A DNA stretch of 56,973 bases from assembly GCF_013363975.1 (NCBI RefSeq), contig NZ_JABWGN010000029.1, forward strand, positions 1 to 56,973, given 5' to 3'. Below the pieces are notes generated by a model. That model saw only the letters and a program-made list of their open reading frames with translations. It ran no database searches and had not been told where the DNA came from. A program made the position numbers and the translations under genes. Shown piece after piece: positions 39,509-47,900 of the stretch (positions are counted from its first letter, which is position 1; each line of letters begins with the position of its first letter). This DNA is from Nonomuraea montanisoli. GTDB lineage: Bacteria > Actinomycetota > Actinomycetes > Streptosporangiales > Streptosporangiaceae.

Positions 39509-40615
39509 ATGCGTCGTCACATCGCGCGATGGTGGACCGTGGCCGTTCCGGCGCTGGCGTTGGTCGCGCTGGCGCTCACCTGGGGGCGGAGCCTGTCCGC
39601 GGTCACGGGGGTCCTGGTGGCCCTGCTGCTGGCCGGGGCCGTGCTGGCCGCCGTCCACCACGCGGAGGTGATCGCGCACCGGGTCGGCGAGCCGTTCGGA
39701 TCGCTGGTGCTGGCGGTGGCCGTGACGGTGATCGAGGTGGCGCTGATCGTCAGCCTGATGCTGTCGGGAGGGGAGAAGACGGCGTCGCTGGCCCGCGACA
39801 CCGTGTTCGCCGCCGTGATGATCACGTGCAACGGCATCGTCGGGCTGTCGCTGCTCGCCGGCACGCTGCGGCGGCGCGTCGCGGTCTTCAACGCCGAGGG
39901 CACCGGCGGGGCGCTGGCGACGGTGGCCACGCTGAGCACGCTCAGCCTGGTTCTGCCGTCGTTCACGACGAGCGCGCGCGGGCCCGCCTTCTCACCGGCC
40001 CAGCTCGGGTTCGCGGCCGTGGTGTCGTTGGCGATGTACGGGCTGTTCGTCCTCACCCAGACCGTGCGGCACCGCGACTACTTCCTCCCCGTGGCCACCC
40101 CGCACACGGAGGCCGCCGGGCAGGGGACAGGCGCGGAAAAGCACGCACCGAGGCCGTCCGGGCGGACGGCGCTGACCAGTCTCGGGCTGCTGCTCGTGGC
40201 CCTCGTGTCCGTCGTCGGCCTGGCCAAGGTCGAGTCGCCGATCATCGAGCTGGCCGTGGCGAACGCCGGGATGCCGCAGGCCGTCGTCGGCGTGGTCATC
40301 GCGCTGCTGGTGCTGCTCCCCGAGACCCTCGCCGCCGTGCGGGCGGCCCGCCGCGACCAGATCCAGATCAGCCTGAACCTGGCGCTGGGCTCCGCGATGG
40401 CCAGCATCGGGCTGACGATCCCGGCCATCGCGGTCATGTCCATCTGGCTGGAGGGACCGCTGGTGCTCGGCCTCGGCGGCACGCACATGGTGCTGCTGGC
40501 GCTGACCGTGGCGGTCTCCACGCTCACCGTCGTACCGGGGCGCGCCACGCTGCTGCAGAGCGGGGTGCACCTGGGGCTGTTCGCCGCGTTCCTGTTCCTG
40601 GCGATCAGCCCCTGA
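39509..40615 (+). CDS. chaA: Calcium/proton antiporter (ChaA/CAX family)
   Basis: 368 residues from ATG at 39509, with about 11 membrane segments in two homologous halves. Conserved CAX signatures are VVHH-like AAVHHAEVIAHRVGEPFGSL followed by VLAVAVTVIEVALIVSLMLS in the first half, and AVVGVVIALLVLLPETLAAV followed by LNLALGSAMASIGLTIPAIA in the second. The acidic Glu in each repeat is the ion-binding residue. It exports Ca2+ (or Na+/K+) in exchange for protons. It stands alone and converges on the ABC exporter genes with a 10-bp gap. Confidence 0.92.
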   Translation: MRRHIARWWTVAVPALALVALALTWGRSLSAVTGVLVALLLAGAVLAAVHHAEVIAHRVGEPFGSLVLAVAVTVIEVALIVSLMLSGGEKTASLARDTVFAAVMITCNGIVGLSLLAGTLRRRVAVFNAEGTGGALATVATLSTLSLVLPSFTTSARGPAFSPAQLGFAAVVSLAMYGLFVLTQTVRHRDYFLPVATPHTEAAGQGTGAEKHAPRPSGRTALTSLGLLLVALVSVVGLAKVESPIIELAVANAGMPQAVVGVVIALLVLLPETLAAVRAARRDQIQISLNLALGSAMASIGLTIPAIAVMSIWLEGPLVLGLGGTHMVLLALTVAVSTLTVVPGRATLLQSGVHLGLFAAFLFLAISP

Positions 40616-40625
40616 GCGCTCCCGG

Positions 40626-41369
40626 CTAGACGCCCTTGCGCAGGGCGCGGTTGCCGGCGACGAGCCCGACCGCGGCGATCAGCGCCGCGGCGGCCGTGCC
40701 GTACAGGATCGACGGGTGGGTGAGGTCGCCGGAGAAGAGCGCCCGCTGCGCGTCCACCACGTGCGTGACGGGGTTGACGTCCCCCACCACCCGCAGCCAG
40801 TCCGGACCGCCGTCCATCGGCAGGAAGACGCCGGACAGGAGCAGCAGCGGGAACATCAGCGCCTGCGTGACGAGCCAGAACAAAGTGCCGTCCGGCGCCG
40901 ACCTGATGGCCAGCACGAAGGACAGCGCGCCCAGCCCCGTCGCGAACAGCAGCAGCATCGCGATCCCGGCCAGCGCCCCGACGGGGTACAGCCGGAACCC
41001 GAGCGGGAGCGCCAGCACGACGATGAGGACGGCCTGGCAGAACAGCACCACGGTGACCTTCATGGTCCGGCCGACGAGCATGGCCGTGCGGTTGAGCGGG
41101 GTGACCAGGAGGCGTTCCAGCGAGCCGCCGATCAGCTCCACCAGCATCGTGTAGCCGGCGCCCATCGGGCCGGTCAGGCACATCATGACGAGGATGCCGG
41201 GCACGAACCACTGCCAGGACGAGCCGACCGCCCCGTCCAGCAGCGCACCGTACAGGAACAGGAACACCAGCGGCTGGCCCATCTCCAGCACCAGCCCGGC
41301 CGGTTCGCGCAGCGACGGGGTGATCTCGCGGCTGAAGACGATGGCGGTGTCACGCAGGAAGGTCGTCAT
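40626..41369 (-). CDS. ABC-2 type exporter permease (DrrB-like)
   Basis: 247 residues from ATG at 41369, overlapping the 3' end of the ATPase gene. Six membrane segments carry the ABC-2 pattern: LEMGQPLVFLFLYGALLDG, WQWFVPGILVMMCLTGPMGA, VELIGGSLERLLVTPLNRTA, FLPMDGGPDWLRVVGDVNPV and HVVDAQRALFSGD. DrrB-type permeases export drugs or lipids together with a DrrA-like ATPase. The ATPase lies directly upstream. The cargo is unknown. Confidence 0.92.
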   Translation of the reverse strand: MTTFLRDTAIVFSREITPSLREPAGLVLEMGQPLVFLFLYGALLDGAVGSSWQWFVPGILVMMCLTGPMGAGYTMLVELIGGSLERLLVTPLNRTAMLVGRTMKVTVVLFCQAVLIVVLALPLGFRLYPVGALAGIAMLLLFATGLGALSFVLAIRSAPDGTLFWLVTQALMFPLLLLSGVFLPMDGGPDWLRVVGDVNPVTHVVDAQRALFSGDLTHPSILYGTAAAALIAAVGLVAGNRALRKGV

Positions 41370-42315
41370 CGGTGAGGCTTCTCCCGGTGAGGGTGAGGAA
41401 CACGTCGTCGAGGGTGGGGCGGGCGGTCTCGGCGGTGGCGGCTCCGACGCCCGCCTCCTCCAGCGCGCGCAGGTAGGCGGGCAGTGCGGCGGGGGCGCGG
41501 GCCACCCGCACCCGCACGGTCGTCCCGTCCACGGTGACGCCGTCCGGTGCCTCCGTCACCGAGGCGGCCACGGCCGCCGCCGTCGCCGCCTCGGTCTCCG
41601 TCCGGGTGGTGATCGTGATGTGGTCGCCGGCCAGCTCGTTCTTCAGCCGGCCGGCCGTGCCGTCGGCGATGATCCGGCCGCCGTCCACGATCACCACCCG
41701 CTCGGCCATGGTGTCGGCCTCCTCCAGGTAGTGCGTGGTCATGAACAGCGTCGTGCCGTACACCTCGCGCAGCCGCGTGATGTGCTCCCAGATGTCGGCA
41801 CGGCTCCTGGGGTCGAGGCCGGTGGACGGCTCGTCCAGGAAGAGCAGGTCGGGGCGGTGGACGAGGCCGAGGGCGATGTCGAGGCGGCGGCGCTGGCCGC
41901 CCGACAGCGTGCCCGGCTTGCGGCGGGCCTGCGCGCGCAGGCCGAGCAGGTCGAGCAGCTCGTCGGCGCGCTCGGCCGCCGCCGCGGTCGTCATGCCGTA
42001 GCAGCGGCCCTGGCTGACGAGCTCGTCGCGGACCTGGAAGTTCTCGCCGGCGCTGCTCTTCTGGCCGACGTACCCGATGCGGGCGCGCACCCGGGCGGGC
42101 TCGCGGGCGACGTCGTGGCCGGCGACCGTCGCGGTGCCGGAGCTCGGCGGGAGCAGCGTGGTGAGCATCCGCAGCGTGGTGGACTTGCCGGCCCCGTTGG
42201 GGCCGAGGAGGGCGACGAGGCTGCCGGCCTCCACGTCGAGGTCGATGCCGCGTACGGCGTGGACGGTCTCCTTCTTGACGGTGAACACTCGGGTCAGCGC
42301 CCGGGCGTGGATCAT
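41350..42315 (-). CDS. ABC exporter ATPase (DrrA-like)
   Basis: 321 residues from ATG at 42315 with GAGGAG upstream. Walker A is GPNGAGKST, the Q-loop is IGYVGQKSSAGENFQVRDEL, the signature is LSGGQRRRLDIALGL, Walker B is LLFLDEPSTGLDP, and the switch His is in FMTTHYLEE. The C-terminal extension ending RPTLDDVFLTLTG is the DrrA motif. Stop and start overlap by 20 bp with the permease gene, so a tightly coupled two-gene exporter is encoded. Divergent from the GH25 gene across 270 bp. Confidence 0.94.
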   Translation of the reverse strand: MIHARALTRVFTVKKETVHAVRGIDLDVEAGSLVALLGPNGAGKSTTLRMLTTLLPPSSGTATVAGHDVAREPARVRARIGYVGQKSSAGENFQVRDELVSQGRCYGMTTAAAAERADELLDLLGLRAQARRKPGTLSGGQRRRLDIALGLVHRPDLLFLDEPSTGLDPRSRADIWEHITRLREVYGTTLFMTTHYLEEADTMAERVVIVDGGRIIADGTAGRLKNELAGDHITITTRTETEAATAAAVAASVTEAPDGVTVDGTTVRVRVARAPAALPAYLRALEEAGVGAATAETARPTLDDVFLTLTGRSLTDDDLPA

Positions 42316-42585
42316 GCTGTGGCTCCTCTGGGCATGGCGAGGAGACCCCGGCCGGGGTCGGTTCTTGGAATCCAGGCCATCCTGCGACCGCATATCCCTT
42401 TGCGGCAAACGCGAACGTTACGTTCACATATGGCGCTGACCTGGGAAAACGACGTCATCGGCGAAGGGCTGCTCAGGGTTTTTTCCCGCACTGAGCTGCA
42501 CTTTTCGGAAACAAAGCGATTTTTCGTAGAAAGCGCTTCTATAACGGCCAACTCATTCGACTTGCGGCCGGGTGAGGGCTCCGCG
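42316..42585. promoter_or_regulatory. AT-richer divergent promoter region with palindromes
   Basis: The 270-bp gap between the exporter and GH25 genes is noticeably less GC-rich than its surroundings (runs of TTTTTT near 42480 and 42521). It contains GAACGTTACGTTC at 42413-42425, a perfect 5-bp inverted repeat with a 3-nt spacer, and AAGCGCTT near 42530. Both look like regulator sites. It shows no c-di-AMP (ydaO) riboswitch sequence, which often precedes actinobacterial wall-hydrolase genes. Confidence 0.55.
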
Positions 42586-43620
42586 ATGATCGCGGCCGTG
42601 AATCGTCTCTGGGGTGCCGCGATCGCGGCCGTGACGGCCGGCGCCGTGGCCGTCTCCGGCGGGCCGGCCGCGGCGGCCGACGGCGCGATCGCCGGGGTGG
42701 ACGTCAGCAACTGGACCGGCGAGGTCGACTGGGGCGCGGTGACCTCCGGCGGCGGGAAGTTCGCCTTCGTCCAGGCCACCGAGGGCGTCGACTACCGCAA
42801 CCAGCGCTTCGAGGAGCAGTACGGCGGCGCCCTGGCGGCCGGGCTCGTCCGCGGCGCCTACCACTTCGCCCAGCCGCACGAGTCCGACGGCGCGGCGCAG
42901 GCGGAGTTCTTCCTGCTCAACGGCGGCGCCTGGAAGGCCGACGGCTGGACGCTGCCCGGCGTGCTCGACCTCGAGGACAACCCGTACAAGGACCGCAACG
43001 GCAAGAACGGCTGCTACGGCCTGTCGCCCGCCGACATGGTGACCTGGATCAAGGGGTTCACGGACAGGTATCGGCAGGAGTCCGGCCGGCGGGTGATCAT
43101 CTACACGACCACGAGCTGGTGGCGCACCTGCACGGGCGACTCCGCCGCGTTCAAGGCGAACCCGCTGTGGCTGGCGCGCTGGGCGGCCGACCCCGGCGAG
43201 CTGCCCAAGGGCTGGAAGCGCCACACGTTCTGGCAGTCGGCCGAGAAGGGCGCGCTGCCCGGCGGGCAGAACACCTTCAACGGCACCCAGGACGAGCTGG
43301 AGGAGCTCGCCAACCCGCCCGCCGAGATCACCGTGGCGGGCGAGGCCAGGAGCCGGACCCGCTACACGGTCACGGTGTCCAACACGGGGCCGCACCCGGT
43401 GACGCAGATCAAGGTCTCCGGCCGCGCGTACGGCGGGCAGCGCGTGGTGAAGGCGCCCGGCTGCTCCTTCAGCGGCACGGCGGTGCGCTGTGAGATCGCC
43501 GAACTGGGGCGGGGACAGAAGGTCACGCTGTCCTTCACCACCAGGCCTGGCTCGGCCAAGGGCGCCGTGGGACTGCGGTTCACGGTCGGGGCCGTACGGC
43601 TGACCCTGAGCGCCTCGTGA
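42586..43620 (+). CDS. Secreted GH25 muramidase (lysozyme)
   Basis: 344 residues from ATG at 42586 after GGTGAGGG. The signal peptide is about 1-31 (AAIAAVTAGAVAVSGGPAAA). The GH25 domain (about 35-245) shows GVDVSNWTGEVDWGAV, FAFVQATEGVDYRN, GAYHFAQPHES, VLDLEDNPYKD with the catalytic acidic pair, and TFWQSAEKG. The C-terminal 95 residues form a beta-sandwich (ARSRTRYTVTVSNTGPHPVT), a DUF11-like or CARDB-like module that may bind the wall. It hydrolyses the MurNAc-GlcNAc bond outside the cell. It is followed by the NlpC/P60 gene on the same strand. Confidence 0.92.
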   Translation: MIAAVNRLWGAAIAAVTAGAVAVSGGPAAAADGAIAGVDVSNWTGEVDWGAVTSGGGKFAFVQATEGVDYRNQRFEEQYGGALAAGLVRGAYHFAQPHESDGAAQAEFFLLNGGAWKADGWTLPGVLDLEDNPYKDRNGKNGCYGLSPADMVTWIKGFTDRYRQESGRRVIIYTTTSWWRTCTGDSAAFKANPLWLARWAADPGELPKGWKRHTFWQSAEKGALPGGQNTFNGTQDELEELANPPAEITVAGEARSRTRYTVTVSNTGPHPVTQIKVSGRAYGGQRVVKAPGCSFSGTAVRCEIAELGRGQKVTLSFTTRPGSAKGAVGLRFTVGAVRLTLSAS

Positions 43621-43676
43621 GGTGATGAGGCAGGATCTCCACCGAGGAGAGCCTGACCTACCGAGGGGAGCCCGGG

Positions 43677-44204
43677 GTGTCCAGCAGGCGGCGGATCGCG
43701 CTGGTGACGGCGCTCCTTGTGGTGACCGCCACCGCGTCGGTGCCGCTCATGCCGTACGTGCAGCCCGAGATCGTGCGGATCGCCCTCCGGATCGAGGGGC
43801 AGCGGATCGCGTACTCGTGGGGCGGCGGGCACGGCGGCGACCCCGGGCCGTCGACGGGCACGTGCGTCGGCTACCGGGGGAGCATCCTGCCGTGCCCGGC
43901 CGAGCGGACGCGCGGGCTCGACTGCTCGGGCCTGTCCCGCTGGGTGTACGCGCAGGCGCACGGCCAGGACGTGTTGGGTCCGGGCACCACGAACGACCAG
44001 GTGCGCAGGATGCGCCGGGTCGTCTCGGCGCTGCCCGGAGACCTCGTCTTCTTCGGCAGGACCACCGCGAAGGGCCTCGACACCCACCACGTCGGCATCT
44101 ATCTCGGCGACGGAAAGATGATCAACGCGCCCGAGACCGGGGCGTTCGTCCGGGTGGACCCGGTCTCCCGCCTCAAGGACTTCGCCGGCTTCTACCGGCT
44201 CTGA
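43677..44204 (+). CDS. Secreted NlpC/P60 family cell-wall peptidase
   Basis: 175 residues from GTG at 43677 with GAGGGGAG upstream. An N-terminal signal or anchor (IALVTALLVVTATASVPLMP) precedes the cysteine-peptidase core. The nucleophile Cys is in GLDCSGLSRWVYAQA and the His in DTHHVGIYLGDGKM. The insert between helix and Cys (YSWGGGHGGDPGPSTGTCVG) resembles NlpC/P60 proteins with an extra loop. It cleaves peptide crosslinks or stem peptides. It follows the GH25 gene by 56 bp, so the two wall hydrolases are likely expressed together. Confidence 0.9.
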   Translation: MSSRRRIALVTALLVVTATASVPLMPYVQPEIVRIALRIEGQRIAYSWGGGHGGDPGPSTGTCVGYRGSILPCPAERTRGLDCSGLSRWVYAQAHGQDVLGPGTTNDQVRRMRRVVSALPGDLVFFGRTTAKGLDTHHVGIYLGDGKMINAPETGAFVRVDPVSRLKDFAGFYRL

Positions 44205-44275
44205 CGCTCCAGGTATGGGTGTAACGCCTGTCGCCTTCCGGAAAATGAGAGACCCGAGGGCTAATCTGTGCCGCT

Positions 44276-44479
44276 ATGGACAGTCGATGGGTCGGGCCTG
44301 ACGGTTTCGAGATCGTTCCGGGGCTGCGCGACGGCCGGCAGGTGCTGCGGGTGCGCCGCGACGGGCGGGTCGTCGCCGACTGCTTCTCGGTCGCCGAGGT
44401 GGCCGCGCTCGTCGACCTGGCCGACCTGTGCGAGGTGGTCACCCTGCGGCCGCGGCGCGGCTTCGAGGCCGTCGGCTGA
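44276..44479 (+). CDS. Conserved-looking small protein, 67 aa
   Basis: 67 residues from ATG at 44276. It reads WVGPDGFEIVPGLRDGRQVL then RVRRDGRVVADCFSVAEVAA, LVDLADLCEVV. It looks like a small beta-sheet protein with a helical end. No known family is recognised. A TANNNT-type -10 box (TAATCT, 44262-44267) lies 8 nt upstream without a ribosome-binding site, which suggests a leaderless transcript. It is compact, well-framed and bounded by the tRNA genes. Confidence 0.65.
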   Translation: MDSRWVGPDGFEIVPGLRDGRQVLRVRRDGRVVADCFSVAEVAALVDLADLCEVVTLRPRRGFEAVG

Positions 44480-44537
44480 CGCGACCTGCGCGCCCTCGTC
44501 CGGTTCGCATCATCGCTGAGGGACGTGTATGGTTACA

Positions 44538-44559
44538 CCTGTCCGCAGCGCCGGACAGG
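44538..44559 (+). other. Hairpin overlapping the 5' end of tRNA-Thr
   Basis: CCTGTCCG pairs with CGGACAGG across a 6-nt loop; the last G is the first base of the tRNA. It may be a processing signal for the tRNA precursor's 5' leader or an anti-termination structure. It may also be chance in a GC-rich promoter. Confidence 0.5.
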
Positions 44560-44631
44560 CCCCTATAGCTCAGTCGGCAGAGCGTCTCCATGGTAAGGAG
44601 AAGGTCAACGGTTCGATTCCGTTTGGGGGCT
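44559..44631 (+). tRNA. tRNA-Thr (anticodon GGT)
   Basis: 73 nt. The acceptor GCCCCTA pairs with TGGGGGC (one T-G wobble) and the discriminator is T. The anticodon stem TCTCC/GGAGA encloses loop ATGGTAA with anticodon GGT, which reads ACC/ACU Thr codons. The T-loop is TTCGATT. No CCA is encoded. It is followed by a hairpin terminator at 44652-44679. Confidence 0.95.
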
Positions 44632-44651
44632 CTCACTCTGAACAGGCACGA

Positions 44652-44679
44652 CGCCCGACCCGCATCGCGGAGTCGGGCG
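44652..44679 (+). terminator. Hairpin terminator after tRNA-Thr
   Basis: CGCCCGAC pairs with GTCGGGCG over a 12-nt loop, followed by TTTCG. It ends 48 nt past the tRNA-Thr and precedes the next tRNA by about 90 bp, so the two tRNAs may be separate transcripts. Confidence 0.8.
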
Positions 44680-44769
44680 TTTCGCGTTCCGGCGGGCCGC
44701 GCGGATCAAGCGGATAAACCGGTGGCGGCCGGCTCGTCGCGGCTGCGATAGTCGAGATCGTTCGCCGGA

Positions 44770-44843
44770 GCCTGCATAGCTCAGTCGGCGAGAGCGCCGC
44801 ACTCATAATGCGGAGGTCCCAGGTTCGAGTCCTGGTGCAGGTA
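44770..44843 (+). tRNA. tRNA with CAT anticodon (Met)
   Basis: 74 nt. The acceptor GCCTGCA pairs with TGCAGGT (first pair G-T), and the discriminator is A. The anticodon stem CCGCA/TGCGG has loop CTCATAA with anticodon CAT, so elongator Met is the default call. A CAT anticodon could also mark an Ile tRNA converted by lysidine; the sequence alone does not settle it. It lies just upstream of the kinase/WD40 gene. Confidence 0.85.
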
Positions 44844-44913
44844 CATGCGTTTCCGACCGGCCGCCCGACTCGGCGAGCGGAACTTTGTCGGCGGGCCCGA
44901 CATCTAACTCGCC

Positions 44914-47900
44914 GTGGAAGCGCTGATCGCCGGAGACCCGCAGCACATCGGGGAGTACTGGCTCGCGGGCAGGCTCGGCTCCGGCGGCCAGGGAGTCGTG
45001 TACGACGCCTACGACCGCGAAGGGCGCAGGGTCGCGCTCAAGATGCTCCATGCGGCCGACGGCCAGGCGGGCCGCGACCGGTTCGCCAAGGAGGTGGCGG
45101 CCGCCGGCCGGGTGGCCTCCTTCTGCACCGCCCGGGTACTGGCCTCCGACCTGTCGGGCAGCAGGCCGTACATCGTCAGCGAGTACGTGGCGGGGCCGAC
45201 CCTGCGCCAGGCGGTCGGCCAGGGGCGCAGGTTCACCGGGGACGATCTGCACCGGCTCGCCACCGCCATCGCCACCGCGCTGACCGCCGTGCACGACGCG
45301 GGTGTGATCCACCGAGACCTCAAGCCGGACAACGTGCTGCTCGGCCCGGACGGCCCGCGGGTGATCGACTTCGGCATCGCGCGCACCGTGGACATGTCGC
45401 TGACCAAGACGGGCGAGGTGTCCGGCACGCCCAGCTACATGGCGCCCGAGGTGTTCACCGGACAGCGGGCGGGCGCGCCCGCCGACGTGTTCGCCTGGGG
45501 GGCGATCATGGTGTTCGCCTCCACGGGTGAGGACCCGTTCAGGGCCGACAACCTGGGCGGGGTCATGCACCGGGTGCTGTCGGCGCAGCCCGACCTGAGG
45601 GGGCTGCCGCCCCGGCTGGCCTCGCTGGTGGCCGCCGCGATGGAGAAGGATCCCGCGGTGCGTCCCACGGCCCGCGACCTGCTGCTCGCGCTGGTCAGCG
45701 GCAACGCCTCGGACACGCGCGGGCTGCTGACCGCGGGCAGCCACGCGGCCAGGGGCGCGTTCGTGCCCGACGCGGCCGACCCGGCGCTGGGCACGATCGC
45801 CGAGGACGCGTACGGCGCGCTCGCGCCCGACGAGCGGGAGCTGGCCGCCGAGGTCTTCCTCCGGATGGTGGCGGTCACCGACGACGGGTACGAGGCCGTG
45901 CGCTGGGCGCTGAAGGAGGAACTGCTCGCCGGCCGCTCGGAGCGGGAGGCCCAGGCCATCGAGCGCATCCTGCAGGTCTTCTCCTACCTGGTGACGCAGA
46001 AGGGCGACGCGGTGGCGCTGTCGCGTCCCGCTCTGCTGCGTGCCTGGCCGCGGCTGCGGGTGTGGGTGGACGGTGACCGTGACGGCCTGGCCGTCCTGAG
46101 CCAGATCAGCAGCGCGGCCCGCCAGTGGGACGACAACGGGCGCAAGGACGGCGACCTGCTGCAGGGCAGCCGTCTCGACCACGCGCTCACCTGGGCCGCC
46201 ACCGGGCGCAGGCACATCACGCTGACCCCGCAGGAACGCGACTTCCTCGCCGCGGGCACCGAGCTGACCAGGAGGCGCATCCGCCGCAGGCGGCTGACCA
46301 CGGTCGCGCTGGCCGGGCTGCTGGCGGTGGCGCTGGCGGCCGGAGGTCTCGCGGTGCTGCAGAGCAGGCAGGTGGCCGAGCAGAGCCGCCTGGTCGCCCG
46401 GCAGCGCGACCAGGCCGTGGGGCGGCAGGTCGCGGCCGAGGCCGACAGGTGGCGCACCACCGATCCGGTCAAGGCGATGCTGCTCAGCGTGGCGGGCTGG
46501 CGGCTGGCCCCGGACACCGACAGCAGGCGGAGCCTGACGAGCTCGCTGACCATGCCGGAGAGCGCGGTCTTCCGCGACCCGGGCGCCAAGGGAGTCTCCG
46601 CGACGGCGGCGGCGGTCGACGGGCGGACGCGGGTCATCGCCGGTGAGGACGGCGTGCGGGTCTACGACGTCCCTTCACGGCGGCAGACGACGTTCTGGAA
46701 GTGGCCGAGCGGGTTCGGCGCGCTGCCGACGGCCGCCGCGCTCAGCCCGAGCGGCAGGACGCTGGTGATCATCAGCAGGAACGGAGCGTCCTCCTGGGAC
46801 ACCATGACGGGCAGGAAGCTGCACGAGCACGCCGTGAGTGAGGGCACCCCGGGCGTCGACGTCGTCTTCGACGCGCACGAGAGCCTGGTCGCGGTCATGC
46901 GGGAGAGCACCCTGGAGTACCTGTGGGACAGCAGGACGGGCAGGTCCTACACCCCCTCGCCGGCGCTGGAGGCGGACTCCACCCTGGCGATCGCGCCGTC
47001 CGGCGCCTACGTCGCCGGGATCGGGATCAATCAGGGCGGACTGAAGGTGATCCGCCTCTCCGACCTCGCGGTGGACACCCGGACGCCGAAGAAGTGCGGC
47101 ACCACGGTGGCGTTCACGCCGGACAGCCGGCGCCTGCTGTGCGCGAACGGCGACATCGAGGAGTGGAACCTGGCCACCGCCAGGAAGGTGCCCGACGAGG
47201 ACCGGCCGTTCTGGCAGGAGTCGGCCGCGGAGGACTTCGTGGGCGGGCGTCTGCGCGTCAGCCGGGACGGCAGCAGGATGCTCGGCATCGACGGGAGGAC
47301 GATCCACCTGTGGGACGCCGCCAAGGGCACCGAGCTCTACACCTACCAGGCGGAGGGCCCGCTCGACGATGCCTGGCTGGAGCCTGACGGCAAGACCATC
47401 CGCTATCTGCTCGACAGCTCGATCATCACCGTCGACCTCGGCTCCCGCGTCTCCTCCGGCAGGCTGCCGAGCGGATACCAGGTCAGCGCGTTCAGCCAGG
47501 ACGGCCGCCTGATCGCCGCCACGAAGGACGCCCACCCCGTGCGCGTCTGGGACACGCACCGCCTGGGCGTGCCGATGGCCGGCAGCGAGGGCGCCGCCGG
47601 CCCGCTGTTCGATCCGGCGGGCAAGCGGCTGGCCGCCGTCGGTGAGGACGCGGCGGTGTCCCTCTGGGAGGTGGCCACCGGCAGGCGCCTCTGGCGCCAT
47701 CCCGTTCCCCAGGGACAGTTCGTGCTGTCGAAGACGTTCACCCCCGACGGCCGCGAGCTGGTGCTGTCGCTCGCGGAGCAGAGCGAGCGCGACGCGCGCA
47801 ACGAGCTGGTCGTGCTGGCCGCCGACACCGGCCGCGTGCTCCACCGGCACAAGCTCACCACCACCACGGGGACCATCGTCGCGACCCGCGACGGCACGGC

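Noticed and set aside
42316..42585. c-di-AMP (ydaO) riboswitch upstream of the wall-hydrolase genes
   Set aside because: No conserved ydaO core sequence was found. The region is AT-rich rather than GC-structured.
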